64,000 nucleotides of DNA, from the NCBI RefSeq assembly GCF_014333525.1, contig NZ_JACSCX010000011.1, positions 1 to 64,000 on the forward strand, read 5' to 3'. Made by a program: the position numbers and the translations under genes. The stretch is from Hymenobacter puniceus (GTDB lineage Bacteria; Bacteroidota; Bacteroidia; Cytophagales; Hymenobacteraceae). Shown here one piece after another: positions 62,950 to 64,000 of the stretch (its first letter is position 1; each line of letters starts with the position of its first letter). A model generated the notes under the pieces. That model made no database searches and was not told where the DNA came from. It saw only the letters and a program-made list of their open reading frames with translations.

Positions 62950-62977
62950 GCTGTTTTGTCGGCTTCACTAAAACAAC

Positions 62978-63013
62978 AAACTGGCCGCCCTGCATATGCA
63001 AGGCGGCCAGTTT
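62978..63013. terminator. Bidirectional terminator
   Basis: AAACTGGCCGCC (62978-62989) pairs perfectly with GGCGGCCAGTTT (63002-63013), and the loop itself contains TGCATATGCA. It serves the convergent ispD and lipoprotein genes. Confidence 0.88.
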
Positions 63014-63036
63014 GCTGAGGTCAAAAACTGTTACGC

Positions 63037-63891
63037 TTAGCGGCCACCCAGGCGAATGGTGCGCGTGCGGCCGTTGCAGGTCACGGACGCAATATTGTCG
63101 CAGGCCTGCGTGCCGGTGGGGTCGTAGTTGAGGAGCAGGCTTTTGCCGCGGGCATTTTCGATGCTGACGGTGCCAGCCGTGAAAAACCGGGCACAGCCGG
63201 GCGTGAATACCTTGAGCAGCGGCTGCTGAATGGTGGCGGTGTACTGTATGCCGTTGCGGTTGGTACCGCTGGCGCCACCCGTCACGGCGTACTGGTCGTC
63301 GAGGATGGTGCGGGTGGCCTGGCCGGCCCGGCGGGTATATACGCGCCGCGAGTTCCAGGAGTGTGTGCCGTCCGTTCTGATAACGCTGGCGTTCTGCACG
63401 TTGAGCGAGTAAGAACCGTCGCCGAGGTTGGTGATGATGCGGGTGCCGGTGTGTTGGTTATCGTTGCGGAAATAGTCGACCAGTGTGATGGTCACGGTTG
63501 AGGCCTGCTGGCGAAACGGGCCGGCGAAAACGGCTACAATCTTGCCGCGGTGCGCCACGCCGTTGGGGCTGATGCAGTTGGTGGTGCCAAAGTCCAGGGT
63601 GAGCGTGCGGGTGGCAGGGTCCCAGGTGCGGGTGGCACAGCTGGGCAGCACCCGCGCCAGGTCCGCCGGTTCGGCCACGGCACCGTTTCGCATGCTGGCA
63701 TCGGCAGGAACAGCCGCCTCCACCAAGTCGTTGAGGCTACCGGTTTCATCTTCAGCAGCCCCGGAATCCTCGGCTGACGCCACGCTTTCGGGGGCGGCCG
63801 GATCGTTGTCTTTGTTGCAGGAAGCAGTGCCGAGCAGCAACACACCAGCCGTGAGCACAGCCGCGCAGAGAGAAGGGAAAAAGGTTTTCAT
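63037..63891 (-). CDS. Lipoprotein of unknown function
   Basis: 284 residues from ATG 63891. Signal peptide with lipobox LGTASC, followed by an acidic Ala/Glu/Asp linker (about 27-65). The mature part is beta-rich, with many Thr/Asn/Gly strands (TRTWDPATRTLTLDFGTTNC, GSYSLNVQNASVIRTDGTHS), and four cysteines that could form disulfides. Anchored in a membrane. Family not recognised. Confidence 0.8.
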   Translation of the reverse strand: MKTFFPSLCAAVLTAGVLLLGTASCNKDNDPAAPESVASAEDSGAAEDETGSLNDLVEAAVPADASMRNGAVAEPADLARVLPSCATRTWDPATRTLTLDFGTTNCISPNGVAHRGKIVAVFAGPFRQQASTVTITLVDYFRNDNQHTGTRIITNLGDGSYSLNVQNASVIRTDGTHSWNSRRVYTRRAGQATRTILDDQYAVTGGASGTNRNGIQYTATIQQPLLKVFTPGCARFFTAGTVSIENARGKSLLLNYDPTGTQACDNIASVTCNGRTRTIRLGGR

Positions 63892-64000
63892 AAGAGTGCG
63901 AAGCAAGAAGAGGGTAGGAAGTAAGTTGGCGTATGGTGAAGCTTCCGGAAGCTCATTGCTTGGAAGCGCAGCTCACTATATAGTTTAACCGCGTTGCAGA

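Overview
The window looks like a GC-rich member of the Bacteroidota, most likely Hymenobacter or a close Cytophagales relative. The evidence is a type IX secretion C-terminal sorting domain, DUF1800/DUF1501 pairs, paralogous TldD/PmbA proteins, M1 and M61 peptidases with secretion signals, a CrtY-type lycopene cyclase, near absence of Shine-Dalgarno sequences, a TAnnTTTG-type promoter upstream of the M1 peptidase, and abundant long intergenic palindromes. The genus is an inference. No rRNA, tRNA, CRISPR array, phage or intact transposase was seen.

Layout. 1-662 is gene-free and carries a 95-bp tandem repeat, DnaA-box-like sites and a 31-bp-arm hairpin. 663-5447 (minus) is a tripartite drug efflux set (DHA2 pump, HlyD adaptor, UspA protein, TolC channel), divergent from a sigma54 activator (5655-7742). 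A ThuA-DUF1080 lipoprotein and an M1 aminopeptidase follow. 12846-15250 is a McrBC-type restriction pair. 15336-23835 is an array of three TldD-like and two PmbA-like genes. The three TldD proteins carry twin-arginine signals and the PmbA proteins have no signal. 23933-27022 holds envelope proteins and a DUF4159 protein. 27213-35067 is a MoxR / DUF58 / BatA-like / DUF4175-like / membrane-protein operon.

35948-37825 pairs an ECF sigma factor with a one-membrane-span protein that joins an anti-sigma-like N-terminus to an HtrA-like trypsin domain. 38114-41549 is a DUF1800/DUF1501 pair with a T9SS tail. 42254-44068 is an M61 peptidase, followed by an orphan LuxR-type regulator with a degenerate receiver domain. 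45245-48019 is a patch of decay: a gene with an in-frame stop, a 21-bp minisatellite in heptads, a gene broken by a stop and a frameshift, and a fragment next to a palindromic repeat. 48082-49870 (minus) is an ECF sigma factor with a membrane protein and a secreted protein. The right third is mostly housekeeping: Na+/H+ antiporter, EttA, DUF349, DUF2795, an ABC ATPase, lycopene cyclase, an alpha/beta hydrolase, a LOG protein, a MacB/FtsX-like permease, QueA, IspD and a lipoprotein.

The best candidates for an undescribed system are the Tat-signal TldD/PmbA array with its MoxR/DUF58 neighbour operon, and the ECF-sigma/anti-sigma-HtrA fusion pair. A second theme is the number of intergenic hairpins, in at least three sequence families plus a set of unique 'word-like' inverted repeats. 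They sit in almost every gap of the TldD array and even inside the MoxR operon.
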